From NCBI RefSeq assembly GCF_947507565.1, contig NC_089178.1, forward strand, positions 186,001 to 250,000: DNA of 64,000 nt, read 5' to 3'. Below the pieces are notes generated by a model, which was not told the DNA's origin, ran no database searches, and saw only the letters and a list, made by a program, of their open reading frames with translations. The position numbers and the translations under genes were made by a program. Shown here one piece after another: positions 35,751-53,629 of the stretch. Each line of letters opens with the position of its first letter. The stretch's first letter is position 1. This DNA is from Oscarella lobularis (taxonomy: Eukaryota > Porifera > Homoscleromorpha > Homosclerophorida > Oscarellidae).

Positions 35751-38174
35751 ATGGAAGACGTTTGGCGTTCGGGTTTGAGCGAAAGCATTCGTCTTTTAGT
35801 AAGGCAGGAACGTAAAAAGGTTCCTCTGCATTGACCGGATCCTCTGCTCCCTCTGCTCGCCTCAAGTCTTCGATCGAGCAATGCAGACAGCCGAAAAAGG
35901 CGGCGAAAAAGACGTCGAAGACGGAGGCGACGATCGTCGCGTCGATTCGTCAAGGAGACGCTCTCTACGAAAGTCTCGAGTACGCGGGAGCTGCGGCGCA
36001 CTATTCGAAAGCGTTGCATCTGACGGCGGGAGGCGGCGGGGAAAAAAAAGTGGGGTCCCTATAAGAATACACGCGAATCGCGCTAGATTTACTCTTCTGG
36101 TGTGTGCAGTCGGACGATTTGGAGCTTGTGTGGAAATTGGCATCGTGTCACGAGAAAAACAGAGACGTCAAAGCTGCTATTGGAATTGTACTACGTACTG
36201 TAGCGAATTGATCAGAGCATTTCCCTTCTCAAAATTAGATTTTTTAGATTGAAGAAATTAGTTTCAAGCAAAGATGCCAATCGTCGAAACTGTTGTCCCT
36301 TGCCGCTCACCTGTACAAAATTACCTCTCAGCGAAGGCAAAAAGAAGCATTGGCCGCGATTGGACGATAAAAGAAGAAATCCTTTTTTAGAAACGCTCTG
36401 ACTCATTACAGAGCAATAATAAAACAGACTCCTCTCGCCCTGGAAGCAATAGAGGGAGTCCTCTCTCTTGGAGTGCAATCGAGCGAACTTATTGGCAGTG
36501 TTGGCGGACGCATTCCAGCTCCAGTTCTTAGGAAATATCCCTGGTGAGATGGGAGCTCTAAAAATGGACGCTAAATCAGTGCTCTGATTTAGGCTGACAC
36601 CGTGGATCCGTGCTCACGAGCAAATGTACATGAACAGATTTCTTGGTATGTATGCACCATTCAATAATTAATTAATTAATAATTCATTTTTCTCTTTCTG
36701 TAGCTGCTGCCGATCTTTTCCAGATCACCGGTGACTTGGTACTGCGTTCTCTGTGCATTCTCTTCGTTTCTGTGTTCTCTTACTTTTAGATTCCGGATTG
36801 CTCTGATCTTTTGGCTGTGCATGGCTACGTTTTGTGGCAGGCTGATCAACAGCAAAAAGCGAAAGTCGCATTTCAAAGAGTAACGTTATGCAGTGATTGC
36901 TATATTTAGCTTACTGTCCCCACCTCATCAAGGCCTGCTCTCGCGATCCCCATCTATTGAAGTACATGGATTCCTATGCTCATTTGCTGTTTGTGAAAGA
37001 GGATAGAGTGGAACTTGAAAAGTGCAATTCACATGCCCCCACATGAACCTTAAAGTCAATATTTTCTCTTTCTCCCTCTCTTTAGCCTCGCAGCTCGACT
37101 GCTTTCCACTAGTCAACTCTATCCCCAGCCTTGGATTGCTCTCGGCTATTTGAATTGTCTTAATGCGAGATACACGAAAGCGCTCTACTTTGCTCAAAAG
37201 GTTTTTCTCCTAATAAACGAGAGTCTTAGCGTTGTTGGCTCATTTCCTTTTATTCAGGCCTTGTCTCTCGACGAGAGAAACGTGGAAGGCATGATACTAA
37301 AAGGTGTCGTACTATCGTTTCTGCGAGGGGAGAGCGCGTTTTCACTTTATATCCTCCTCATCTACTCTAGGCCGCGCTCTTCATTCCTTCAAGAAGTACC
37401 ACGATGCGATTAAGCATTACAAAGAGGCACTTCGTCTTAGCTCGGGATACTTTGAGGCAATGAAAGGTAAGAAAGGGACACTCTTTATACTAGCGTCAAT
37501 TTCTGTTGCAGGTCTCGTGATGTGTCTTCTTGATAATCAAATGACTCGTCTTGCCGAAGCGACGGCGCAAACGGCCGTCAGAGTTCTACCTCAGTCTGCC
37601 AGACACTTAGTTGTAATGATCGATTCATTGATTATCGACCATGTGCTTATCTGTTTGTTTCAGCTTCTCGCTTTAGTTTATAATAGAGATGCTTCGAGGA
37701 GAGAGAAGATGAAGCAGACGCTCAAGGAGGCGTTGCGTCTTCAGCCGGGCATGGCACCCGCATCTCTACTTCTCTCGCGTCTCTACAGCGAAGAAGATGA
37801 CCACCAGAAAGCGATTGCATTGTCAGACGAGAAACACGCGCCTATATCATCTCTCTATGTCTGATGACCGCTGTCGTCTCTTTCAGATTAAAAACGTCTA
37901 TTGAACAGTCGGAGAATGCTAATTTGACGCCGCTGCACGTCGCTCTTGGCGATCTCTATCGCAAGACGAGGCAATTACAAGAGGCCCTAACCAGCTACGA
38001 ATTCGCACTCAAGTGAGACCTCTCCTCTCTCTGCAAAGTGCACGTTTTCGAGGATTCCCCCTTTTTTGAACCAGATGTCGACGCGACTGCAAAAAAGCGC
38101 GAAACGGCATTGCGCAAATCCAACGCGATCGTCGCTACGATGCGACGACTGCAGATCAAGACGACGGCTGGTGA
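35751..38174 (+). CDS. ANAPC7: APC7, TPR subunit of the anaphase-promoting complex
   Basis: TPR scaffold subunit of the APC/C ubiquitin ligase (family knowledge). N-terminus MEDVWRSGLSESIRLLV resembles known APC7 starts; the frame continues only if one A is missing from the A5 run at 35815-35819, after which GDALYESLEYAGAAAHYSKAL (first TPR) follows. Later exons give LTHYRAIIKQTPLALEAIEG (about 36396-36460), HGYVLWQADQQQKAKVAFQR (36819-36880), PQPWIALGYLNCLNARYTKA (about 37122-37180), FKKYHDAIKHYKEALRLSSG (about 37386-37445), MCLLDNQMTRLAEATAQTAV (about 37520-37578) and LGDLYRKTRQLQEALTSYEF (about 37947-38006). The C-terminus is short (..TADQDDGW) compared with the acidic tail of vertebrate APC7. 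Convergent with MCM2, stops 105 bp apart. Confidence 0.88.
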
Positions 38175-38279
38175 GCAACGAAATTTATATGTATAGCAAT
38201 AGTACGAGATCATTCGTTATGGGACGAAAAAAAGACGACAGTGAACGGTTCAAGCTAAATGTCTCTATAGATCGAGTCG

Positions 38280-41974
<3,695 letters not shown>

Positions 41975-42085
41975 CTCGCTTGGCGCCTTTTTCGTCGACA
42001 AATAAGGAATAACCGGGCACTACGTCGTCGTCGTTGCGGTAGGCCTACTAATACCCGGACTAGAAAGCTCCCGTAGAAAGCCAAG

Positions 42086-43668
42086 ATGTCGAATAATAGC
42101 TCCACAGTTAGCTCCACTGAGAGTGAGATGTCCTTTTGCGTCAACATTTTAAAAATAGGCCTTGTGCCGTCTAATACAAGGTACGAATTGTATGCTGTGT
42201 TTCTCTCTACTGTAGAACCGTCTAGGATTCCTCTGTGGGAATTTCTCCTCACCGTTCCTTCCGCCCTGTTTCTTTTCTATCTTTTATTCACATTGCCGCG
42301 CGCTCGAAGACGATTTTCTGCCTCGTCGAGTCCGTCCCCAATTTTCAAGGCGTTCTACACTCTGGTGCGAATCGTGTGACGTCGCGAGAGTCGAGGCGAA
42401 GTGACGCCTCGTCCATTCTCCTTTCAGGTGTGGCTCGCAACTGGGCTAAGCGTGATTCGGGGAGCGGTTGCAATGGCCGTCGAAAGCAGCGACGAACTCG
42501 CTCCCAAAGTAAATCGTTTCCGCTTTTTCCCCTCCGTTTGTCAAACGTCATCCGTCACTTTCTTTTTTTTTTCTTTAGCTTTTGTGGTTTCCTCTTCATT
42601 TTATCATATCGGTTTTGTCCTTGTCCGTTCTTGCTCTCGGCTTATTTTTCGGTATAATGTCCTACGTAGAAAAATTACAACATTAATTATCAATTTTCTT
42701 TTTTTTGTATGGATAGGTCATTTGAATAGTCGCCAAAGCATTGTTTGGACTCTCGTCATCACGTGCACCATCAGCGCCATTTTTCAGGCGACACAGGCCG
42801 GTCTTGAAATTCGTCTGTCAAGGACGTCTCAAACACCAATTAGTGTCAATCAAAGTGACAACTCAACAAAATCCGCAGTCATTCGTCTTTATTACCTGTA
42901 TGGTGGAAACGTATTTGCACTAACGGAAAGCGCTATTGTGTTGGTTGTAAGTCTGTTATTTCTACTATTGTACTGGTAACTGGCTAAGGCGTCGTTTCTC
43001 TTTTACCTGAAGGCATATTTGATTCCCTTTCTTCTTCCCATCAGCTGCTGTAGACATAGTCTGAGGCTTCCAGGTGAGTAGAGTGAAGCCGAGTTCTGAA
43101 ACCGTATGACTACTTCTACTTTTTAATTACATAGAACGAAGACTTTTTTATGTTTATTGCCTCTTTGTTGAATTGATTCACATAAGTCAAGTCATTGGTA
43201 TTGCTCTTACCATGATTAACAACGATTCAGGCTATTGGTATGTTCAAATGTGCAGGAGTAGTCTAAGTCTAGTTTTTTTTGTTGTTTTTAGTATCTTGGA
43301 CGTTGCCTCCTATTTGTACTATTGCTTTCTGAGTCCAACAATTTACGGGGTATTCCTGCTTTCCTTTTTCAGGTACATGCTAACTGCACGAGACAGTGCA
43401 ACAGCAATAGTACTGTTTCCCGTATTGTAGAAAGCAGATACAGACAACATCACCGGCCTACTACAAAAGCCAAAGGGATACAACACCACTAACTGAATCC
43501 AAACCGATATCTAGATCTCGCAAGGGATCCTTCATGTCCAGCTATGGAACCTCAGGGAGCATAAACGTAATGGACACAGATGAAGGTATCGTTGGCTCGT
43601 ACAGTAGCACGCTGTCCACCACTAACGCTTCCGGTTCACTACTTTTTGATTCCATGCATTATGAGTGA
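42086..43668 (+). CDS. TPRA1: TPRA1 (TPRA40/GPR175-like) seven-TM protein
   Basis: Seven-transmembrane protein of the TPRA40 family (poorly understood; linked to Hedgehog signalling in vertebrates). N-glycosylation-rich start MSNNSSTVSSTESEMS, then LWEFLLTVPSALFLFYLLF (TM1), the motif SPSPIFKAFYTLV, WLATGLSVIRGAVAM (TM2), WFPLHFIISVLSLSVLALGL (TM3), TLVITCTISAIFQATQAGLE (TM4), ESAIVLVAYLIPFLLPI, LPERRLFYVYCLFVELIHIS and YLYYCFLSPTIYGVFLLSFF. The Ser/Thr-rich tail ending FDSMHYE is in another frame: after IVLFP (43415-43430) the tail YCRKQIQTTSPAYY needs one base fewer in the CCC run, then reads open to 43668. This is either an indel in the assembly or a real truncation at 43430. Confidence 0.88.
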
Positions 43669-43794
43669 TTTTTTGTACATACGCTTTTTATTGCTAATAT
43701 ACAGGTGTACAGTACTACGTTTTGCGACAAGTGAAACATGCAGACGACCGGCGTCCTAACAAATGAAAGAGAGAGTCCAACATCGTTACTAGAC

Positions 43795-44638
43795 ACTAAA
43801 AAAGGCCAAAGGCAACGGCAAATGACGTAAACAGAGTGAAAAACGAAAAAACAAGGGGAGCACTTCCGCCTCCCAAAGAATTTGTGGGCTTGTTAGGTTG
43901 AACAAAAGTCGTCGGAATAAGATTCAAATTGCTGGGAAATTCATCCGTATTTCTATCATTGCACCAATCATTAGGATCGCTGCCAGCATAGCCTTAATTA
44001 TCAAAGGAGAAAAATTATATACAATAATAATCACAGAAGGTTATATATACTGGTTATGTTTTGAAGGACAAATCGATACCACAAGGGAGTGTCAGCAGAA
44101 GTGCAAGACGTGTCGCATACAAACTTGTACGTTGGATTATTAACGGGAACAACGTAGCATCCCGTTGCCGTTCCCGTCCCACAGTACTCCTTTCCCTGAG
44201 GATCTTCAGCACTAAAAACGCCCACTCACATACAAGAGATTAATTTAATAAAACGATTACCAGACACGCCCTCCCGATTGAACACTTTCAAGCTAAAAAC
44301 AGTGCACGTGACCCCGCGAGGTGCGATAAACTATTAAAATTATTGATTTGCCTTGATTTCGATCATATATTCGCCAGCGCCCGCTTTGATGGTCACGCAC
44401 TCTCTCGGCTGGTCCGGTCGCTCGACGCTCGGTATTGTCGCCTGATAATAGCCGTACGGATTCGACGAGGGATCGTTTAGAGACGGCGGATCTGTGTTGT
44501 ATCGGCTCGGCGGAATGAACACGTAATCAGGACAATTTGCGTTGACCGCTGCACCGATTGTGCTCGCGACTACAACAGAGACTTCGTTTCGACGCGTTTC
44601 GAGGCGAAATTCTCACCGAAGAGTAGCGTTCTCCACAT
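43795..44638 (-). CDS. Orphan secreted Cys-containing protein with GPI-anchor-like tail
   Basis: Not recognised. The start at 44638 gives a textbook signal peptide, MWRTLLFVASTIGAAVNA, split by an intron after LLF. The mature protein begins NCPDYVFIPPSRYNTDPP, continues ECVTIKAGAGEYMIEIK, then (separate exons, about 44035-44320) DPQGKEYCGTGTATGCYVV and PTYKFVCDTSC. The last exon ends NSLGGGSAPLVFSFF followed by a hydrophobic run to the stop at 43795, as in a GPI-attachment signal (small residues, short spacer, hydrophobic tail). Six or more cysteines in a protein of about 200 residues suggest a small disulfide-bonded extracellular domain. Middle exon boundaries are uncertain. Start codon 79 bp from that of CFAP20DC. 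Confidence 0.55.
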
Positions 44639-44717
44639 GATGTACGTCACGCTCTTCAAGCCACACCCTACTCTACAGCCCCCGGATTTGCAAAGACGCA
44701 TGCTCTGCAGATAAAAA

Positions 44718-47216
44718 ATGTTCAAAAATAAGTTCCAGGTGCGAAATAAGCCCGAACTGAATCTCTTTGCGATTCTTTCTTTTAGGGAGGACCTTTCTTT
44801 GAAGTATTCAGTTCGCAAGGACGCAATCCGTCGTCCGAATGGAAGTTGACGGGCCCGTCTTCGGCGATTCGCAAGGAATTCGACAAAGACGTCAAGAGCT
44901 ACGTGTTCGTACTCGAAGGAAACTCGTCGACTATCAAAATGACGCTTCCTAAAGACGAGAAACAAACTCGTAGGGAAGGGAGGAGCCTCCCATCGTTTGC
45001 CCGGATTAATTAACTAAAAAAATCGTACTTTGTTCATTATCAGTGGGACTAATTCAACAGTATTTGGTATTTCAAATTTTTGCCGAATCGGGTCGGGGAT
45101 TTTCAATCGATTTGGGGTAATAATTAATTTAGTTCTAATTTCTCCGAAATTTTTTAACTTGGTTCTTTCTAATAAAAAGGGTTTCGGACGTATCTCAGGT
45201 TCGACGTCACATCTTTTTGTCGTCGTCTCACAAGGAAGCGACGTCGACTCCTCTTCACGTTCGCATCCCATTGGTTTCAATGAAACGCGGTCAAGTAATA
45301 AAACTAATTCTTTAATCTTCTTTGTGATTAGTCTATTGTCTATTCTTAGTGGGTGAATTTTTGTTTGGATTTGGTTTCGCTAGTGGGAAACGCTTTCCAC
45401 GGTGCCACGTTCCATGCCATCGAACAGATCACACTGAGTGCCGCTTGTAAAATTCGAAAGATATTCACACTTAAACATCAACCACCAGATCCGGATCAGG
45501 AAGCACGTAAGATTCGACGAGTCTAAGGAAAACCCTCTAGTTTAATTAATAAATAGACTCGCTGCATGCATAAAGAACAGTTTTTTTTATTTTTTATATA
45601 ATATTGATTTTTTTGTCTTCTAGTTTCCTCGACTGCCATAGTCGAGCCAATCCCCAGGAGTCTACAGATTTCTACCGGGGATATTAGCGTTGTGACTCAG
45701 GTGCTTTGTGCTGTGTACTTTGTTCAAGCTACCGTATTGCTAAATGTTTTTTGGTTCAGATTTTGCGACTTTCTTTACTGTCTGGCCAAGAGACGAGGGC
45801 AGCGAGAGTTAAATCGGGAAAGCCTTCTTCGGCTTCTTCTCTCTCTTCTCGTCGCATGGCACATGTGCGGTTCTATTTCAATACTTCTCAGCGCAGCGTT
45901 ATTTATTTCTCTACCAGACTGCTGCTACTGCTACTGCTGCTTCCGCTTCTGCGGGAAAGAAGAAGGCTCAATCGGCAGGAAAGGAGAAAACGAAGCCACC
46001 TCCGGAACTAGTGGCATCTGAACCAAGACCTATCAAAAATCAGAGCAAAGCCGTTTCTACGCAGGCGACGAAAACGAACAAAGATTCTGAAAAAGAAAGG
46101 TTTCTACATATTAGCTGTACCTCGTGCATTACCCACGTTTTTGCCACATTCCGGTCACGTAGCTGAGGCTAGAAGATCCAGTACCGTTCTAGACTTTTGT
46201 ACTGTAGCCCCGTTTGGGTCTGATGTACAGTAGCTTTGATACTGATTTTTCTTCTCTTTAGTTCTGTGTACAGTTACGTGTCTCCACCTCACAGCGCAAA
46301 ACATCGCGGTGGCGGCGGAACCTCTCAGCCCGGCGACGCGGGAACGGAACCCGTCTTCCCGGCTGATCAAACGACCGCTTTTCCTACCGTCGAAGACGAT
46401 TTTGAACTGAACAGTTCGAGAGGAACCGATTCTCTGCACGGAAGCTGCAGGGGCGCCACTCTCGACGAGGATTTTCTCAATGACGACGGACAGGAGGAGG
46501 AAGAGAGCGATGACGAAATTATGGAAAGACTGGTGAGAGCGGAAACGAAGCGAAGTTCTCACGTCGTGAGTCGAATGAATGAAGTGGAAAGGGTAGGAAC
46601 AGCTAGGGAAAGTTCGGACCGATTGAACGTCATTCCACCCGAAATGCGTCTGTCGGACGATTACGATTGGAGGAATTATCAGAGCAGTAGCGGATCGCCG
46701 ACTTCTCCGCTCAACTCGACCGATCGCCTACCCGGAAACATTGTCATGGACGATTCCATTGAGGATGTCATTGTGGACGATGACGGCGAAGGAGACAGTC
46801 TCTCTTCTCTGAGCGACGAAGGACTCACTATGAGAACGGTATGATTTTTTAAAAAATGATTCCTCCTTGGGTCCTCGACCGTATCTCTCTTTATACTCTA
46901 ATTTCTACTGTAGGCGAGCGTCGAGTGGCAACTCGGCGCTTCTCATTCAATGGCAGCAAGTCGAAGTGGCGAATTGAACGCGAGAGGCGCAATGGGAGGA
47001 CCCATTAGTCCGCCCCTCGTTCTACCGACGGAAAGGGGAGCAGAGGCGGTGACGGAAGCGACGCCGAACGCAGAACGTCGCCGCAGGGGCGGTGTAATCG
47101 ATGAGGACGACGAGAAAAGCGAGACCGACGGGGAGGAGGAACTCGATCTTCTCTACGATCCGTGTCTCAATTGCTACTACGATCCGAGCACGCACAAATA
47201 TTACGAACTAGCGTGA
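44718..47216 (+). CDS. CFAP20DC: CFAP20DC (CFAP20-domain-containing protein)
   Basis: Related to the ciliary protein CFAP20; function little known. MFKNKFQ at 44718 forms exon 1, then [40 protein letters not shown] and [13 protein letters not shown] (44790-44968), matching the CFAP20-like domain of the human protein (C3orf67). The domain continues in short exons to 45500 ([37 protein letters not shown]). A long acidic, disordered middle (46262-46840) follows. The C-terminus, [20 protein letters not shown], is a conserved family signature. Suggests a ciliated animal. Convergent with PUS7; stop codons only 26 bp apart. Confidence 0.9.
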
Positions 47217-47242
47217 GCTTGCATTTTAGAATTCATTTTTAT

Positions 47243-49796
47243 TTATGCCGTGGCATTTAGCGTCGTCTGAAACGCGGACGACGTGTCCGTTTTTGTCAAT
47301 TCTCGCAATGCCATCGTAGCGTAGGACGACGACGGAAGAGAAAAGTTGACTCGAACTGCCTTCAGTTGACCCTCGCTTGGTCGATGTGCAAATGACCCTT
47401 CGAGCTTTTGCAGATCCGTTTCTATTAAAGAAACGGTGACGTCGTCGTAGGTGAGATGGCTCCTAAACGAGAGATACGAGTAAGTAGATAGAATAGAGAG
47501 TGAGGCTAGGCTGAGAGACCAGTCCACATCTGTTGGCTTTACTAGTAATTTTCTATACGCACCAGACAGCGAGTAATCCCTACCAAAAGCATAGAATCTA
47601 ACGCTCTTTTTTAATAGTACATTTACTTGACTCTGTGCTTCAGACCAGCAAGAGTAAAGCCGTCTTCTTTCAGCATAGAATTATACCATTCTTCCACTAA
47701 AATACTTGCACAGGCCCAAAAAATTGCTAAACTGATTTGACTAACTTTGGTTTTGAGGTAATTTTACATCATGGCCCGGTAGAGGCACGACTACGTCAAA
47801 AATCGTGTAGCAAGGTAGCTCCTCTTCGCTTATTTCTTTGACTGAGGAGCTCTCTGGAAGTACTTACTTAGTCTACGAAGACGAACATGGAAATAATCCA
47901 CCTTTGTGTTGAACCAAGTCCCCCGGTAGAACGTTGAATTGAAATTGTTGCAATCGACGACTTACAAGACGGTTCCAGATTAGACTCTGATAACTGTGTA
48001 CGTACATAAGCCGTGTACTCCGAGGAATCTAGAACAGAGAAAGATAAGCATTTTCCACGCGTAGCTATCAGACGTCACACGGCATTTAAGCAATTCCAGG
48101 CATCCTTCATTCCAAAACGTTGTATTCCTTTTAGCAGTTGAATTTCGATAGTGCACCGTTTTGGCATTTGTTTCAAACATTTGCTCGCGTTCCCCGTGTC
48201 AGACCACAATGAGCAGACCTTTGCGACGTCCGGCTCATCTAGAAGCTACAATAGAACCTCGATCATTTATTGTTGGGACCACCTTTTCTTAATGGTGTTA
48301 GTATAAGCCCAATGGCGTCTTGCCACCTACTGCTAAGAAGAGCTCTACATAAGAACGTTTCTTTCTAAGTACCTATGCGGATATGTATTTTTATTATGGC
48401 TTACTTTCCTACTTCGTACGTGGGCACGCTTGACGTCCCAAATCTCTGCATTCCGTAATAGTTGATGAAACCTTTGTCTTGCAGAGATGCGAGGCACGAA
48501 TCAACTACTGACGTGTCTTCTTTAACGTTTCTAAATGAACCTAATTGCATATGAATTTCTGTTTTGAGATGTGAACTTCACCTTAGAATTATCTGGAATC
48601 TGTTTCCTTCTAACTCGCCGAGTCTAAGTGGAGAATTGCTGTAGCTACATCAAAAATTATCAATTTTGTAAACTATGCTCGTGATGAAATTTTGAGACCT
48701 AAAATTTCCAACGCGAATATTTCGCAGCTTTTCATTCAATTTTGCCAGCGTTTCAGCTGACACTCTAAACCAAGACTTTTATAAAATTTACAAAGACGAT
48801 AGAAAGCTGACCTGTAAGCAGAAGCGGCCTGTACCGTTACAGCTCGTTTGTCTTTGGAGCCAGCAAAGGCAAAAAGAGTAGGCTTAGCACTATGATAGAA
48901 AACCGTCAACGTTCAATTTTTTTCCTATAGCTAGAAGCGTTAACTTGATAAATTTTGCCATGAGACTAATAGCATCAGCAGTGTCTTTGTATTCTTTGTA
49001 CAGCACAAAACGACAGTAATCTCCTCCTCTACTCTTAGGCCACGGATTTCGTCGGCTTTTGTTGCCTATGTATTTTAATGAGTAGCATCAATTGAATGAT
49101 ACTGCTGCTGTACTTTTAGTTGCCCTGACAACGTAAATGACTTTTTCTTCTCCGTCATCTTTGGTACTGCTCTCCAATTGCGGAAATTTGGCCTTGATGG
49201 CTTCGTGGATTCTTCCCCGTTTTAATTTGTCATTTGAAGTCTGGCAGAAAACCACCTGTCACTAAAACGCACCTGTGTTTTCAAAGTCAACCTTTATAGT
49301 GGTACTTTCTCGTTCTCCTCTCGAAGTTTCTTCTAATTGTTGTTCAATTTCTTCTGATAGAAAAGATTCTTCTTCTAATAGGGACTTTGCCTCCTCTCTC
49401 TCTGGCTCGTCAGGTACTGCCAGACTCGTCAAGTGGATGACCCTTCCATCAGGAGCAATTTCGTTGACCAGAAAATCGGAATATCTTCGATCCACTCTCA
49501 TAAAAAATTTGGAAATTCAACAAATACAATTAGGAACCTTTGCTTGATGATTCCAGAAAATCGACTCTGTCTATTTACCCATTCTACTATAGCAACGTCT
49601 TCTTCTCTCAAGTGGCCACCCGAAACTAGAAAGTATGACGTCACTTCACTAAGTTTGACGTCACCACGATACGACACAACTTGCCAGTTGCAAGTTCTTG
49701 TTCAGTGACAAGTGACTGAACAGAATCGGCACCGATTTTCCTTCTCTTCGGCTCGGTTCCTTCCTCGGTCGATTCACGTGCACTTTTCGTGGCCAT
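47243..49796 (-). CDS. PUS7: PUS7, tRNA/mRNA pseudouridine synthase (TruD family)
   Basis: Pseudouridine synthase of the TruD family (family knowledge). The start at 49796 gives [20 protein letters not shown] (nuclear-signal-like). Then [14 protein letters not shown] and [20 protein letters not shown] (49430-49490), the catalytic block [11 protein letters not shown] with the conserved Asp (about 48838-48872), [14 protein letters not shown] sequence near 48410-48590, and the C-terminal block [20 protein letters not shown] (about 47275-47345), ending TTLNATA. Numerous very short introns. The core enzyme motifs are intact. Its start codon is 43 bp from the TXNRD start. Confidence 0.92.
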
Positions 49797-49839
49797 CTCG
49801 TGACGTCAGGCGAGCTGGTTCATCCGCTTCCCGGATGGG
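49797..49839. promoter_or_regulatory. PUS7/TXNRD 43-bp divergent promoter with CRE palindrome
   Basis: The spacer between the two start codons begins with a perfect TGACGTCA at 49801-49808, a CREB/ATF site. Such palindromes are typical of bidirectional housekeeping promoters. Activity is inferred. Confidence 0.5.
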
Positions 49840-52510
<2,671 letters not shown>

Positions 52511-52513
<3 letters not shown>

Positions 52514-52551
52514 TTTGCTACTAAAGTCTGTCTTGCAGCAAGACGCACTTT
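52511..52551 (+). other. Near-perfect stem-loop in the TXNRD 3' UTR
   Basis: The arms CTACTAAAGT and GTCTTGC are mirrored by GCAAGAC and ACTTTAGTAG with two mismatched bases between the arm halves and a one-base centre. It begins at the stop codon region and precedes the SECIS. Possible roles are an RNA structure near the UGA or the end of a small mobile element. Confidence 0.7.
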
Positions 52552-52600
52552 AGTAGCAGATTCGATATGAACTGCGTAGAAACAGCCGGTTTGCATGCGT

Positions 52601-52677
52601 TTGCGCGCGTGTGTATGATGGCCTCGGTTGTAAACCTAAATTTGCGGGACGCCGTTTGGCCTGATGACATGCTGCGC
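52601..52677 (+). promoter_or_regulatory. SECIS element of TXNRD
   Basis: The kink-turn core is ATGA at 52615-52618 paired with TGAT at 52662-52665. AAAC lies 13 bases after ATGA, at 52632-52635, as expected for the apical unpaired A's. Between the cores GGCC pairs with GGCC and CGG with CCG. Outside the core GTGTGT pairs with ACATGC (two GU pairs) and GCGC with GCGC, giving helix I. Located about 100 bp after the stop codon, in the 3' UTR. It recruits SBP2 to recode the UGA (established for eukaryotic SECIS). Confidence 0.85.
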
Positions 52678-53184
52678 TTTTTCTACGTTGGACTGTTTTG
52701 TGTTGCGGTACGTTTATAAAGACTATTTTCTTTTCGTCTTGTATCTATGAATGTATTTATGAATGAGTAACTTCCTCTATGCATTTAGCGGATGCATCAA
52801 GCGTTCGCCAGCGCCAAGGTCAACACTTAAGAGTCCCGCTGACGTAGTCTCTCCCTCGTCAAAGCGACGTTGACGAAAGAGAGCGATAATCGAACGTACG
52901 AGCTGTCCATTTCGCTCCCAAAAAAGCCGTTTGAGAGTCGAGGGGCCTCGTACACAGTCATGTGACGTTCTGCGCGTGCAGTGATAAAATCTTCTTATCT
53001 GCAAACCTTCAAACTGAGTGGCTTTTCCGATGGCATAGAAACGTAGGCAAGGCCAAAAGGACATCAAAAATCCGACGGGACTCCTAATTACGCGCTGGGA
53101 AGACCGTGAACGCGACTCGGAACAATTGTACGAAAAAAATACATCGATATATTACCTAATTACTAACAATAAAATCCCGTCTTT
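52678..53184. other. TXNRD 3' region and unassigned spacer
   Basis: The sequence after the SECIS up to the next recognised exon shows only short ORFs without known motifs. The segment near 52690-52780 (GGACTGTTTTGTGTTG, TGTATTTATGAAT) recurs near 53690-53735, so it belongs to the local duplication. Confidence 0.5.
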
Positions 53185-53629
53185 TCAGCCGTCTTTTCGC
53201 TTGCGCCTATGTCCTCGATTTGCATGTAGAGCACCTAAAAAAAGAAAAGATAAAATCTGTTCGATCTGTCCGTGTACGTACCTTTTGGTGACGCGTTCGT
53301 ATTGGCGTTACCCAGGCCACACCACGTGGAGGTTCGAACGCAGTTTGTGGCCCAAAAATGTTGGAAGCGAGACCTTGCTTCATAGGCCCAATCACGACCG
53401 GTACGGCCTGGATCGAGAACGGCTCTCCCACACCGTCCCCCCAACCGCGTCGTACCGGGGCCTCATAGAGGCCGTAGTCTTTCGGGAGGAATGATGGAAT
53501 TTCATGCAGTTTCGACTTCGAGGCTATATTATTATTAGATATTTGCGATTCTACACATCCAATGCGATCCGGAGAGGATCCGGCTGCAAGGAGTTTCTCA
53601 GTAAAGCCGGCTGTCTTCACGCAGTTCAT
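53185..53629 (-). CDS. Diverged relative of the small presequence/TM gene
   Basis: Shares with the 30.6-31.1 kb gene the block PPRGVAW(I/V)..IRT..QKG, a central semi-hydrophobic region (FSIQAVPVVIGPMKQG), a preceding DYG motif (PKDYGLYEAPVRRGW) and an intron at exactly the same position with the same donor GTACGTAC. Exon 2 (53234-53185) is short: GALHANRGHRRKRKDG. The 5' end is uncertain: the ORF extends to ATG at 53629, but that part coincides with the rearranged TXNRD-tail duplicate, and an acceptor-like AATATAG near 53525 suggests that the real exon may start there. Function unknown. Confidence 0.5.

Noticed and set aside
44639..44701. Upstream ATG at 44701 as the start of the GPI-like protein
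   Set aside because: It would add a Cys/Gly-rich leader before the signal peptide; the ATG at 44638 gives a proper signal sequence.
52565..52618. ATGA near 52566 as the SECIS core
   Set aside because: The spacing to AA is too short and the flanks do not pair; the core at 52615 fits far better.
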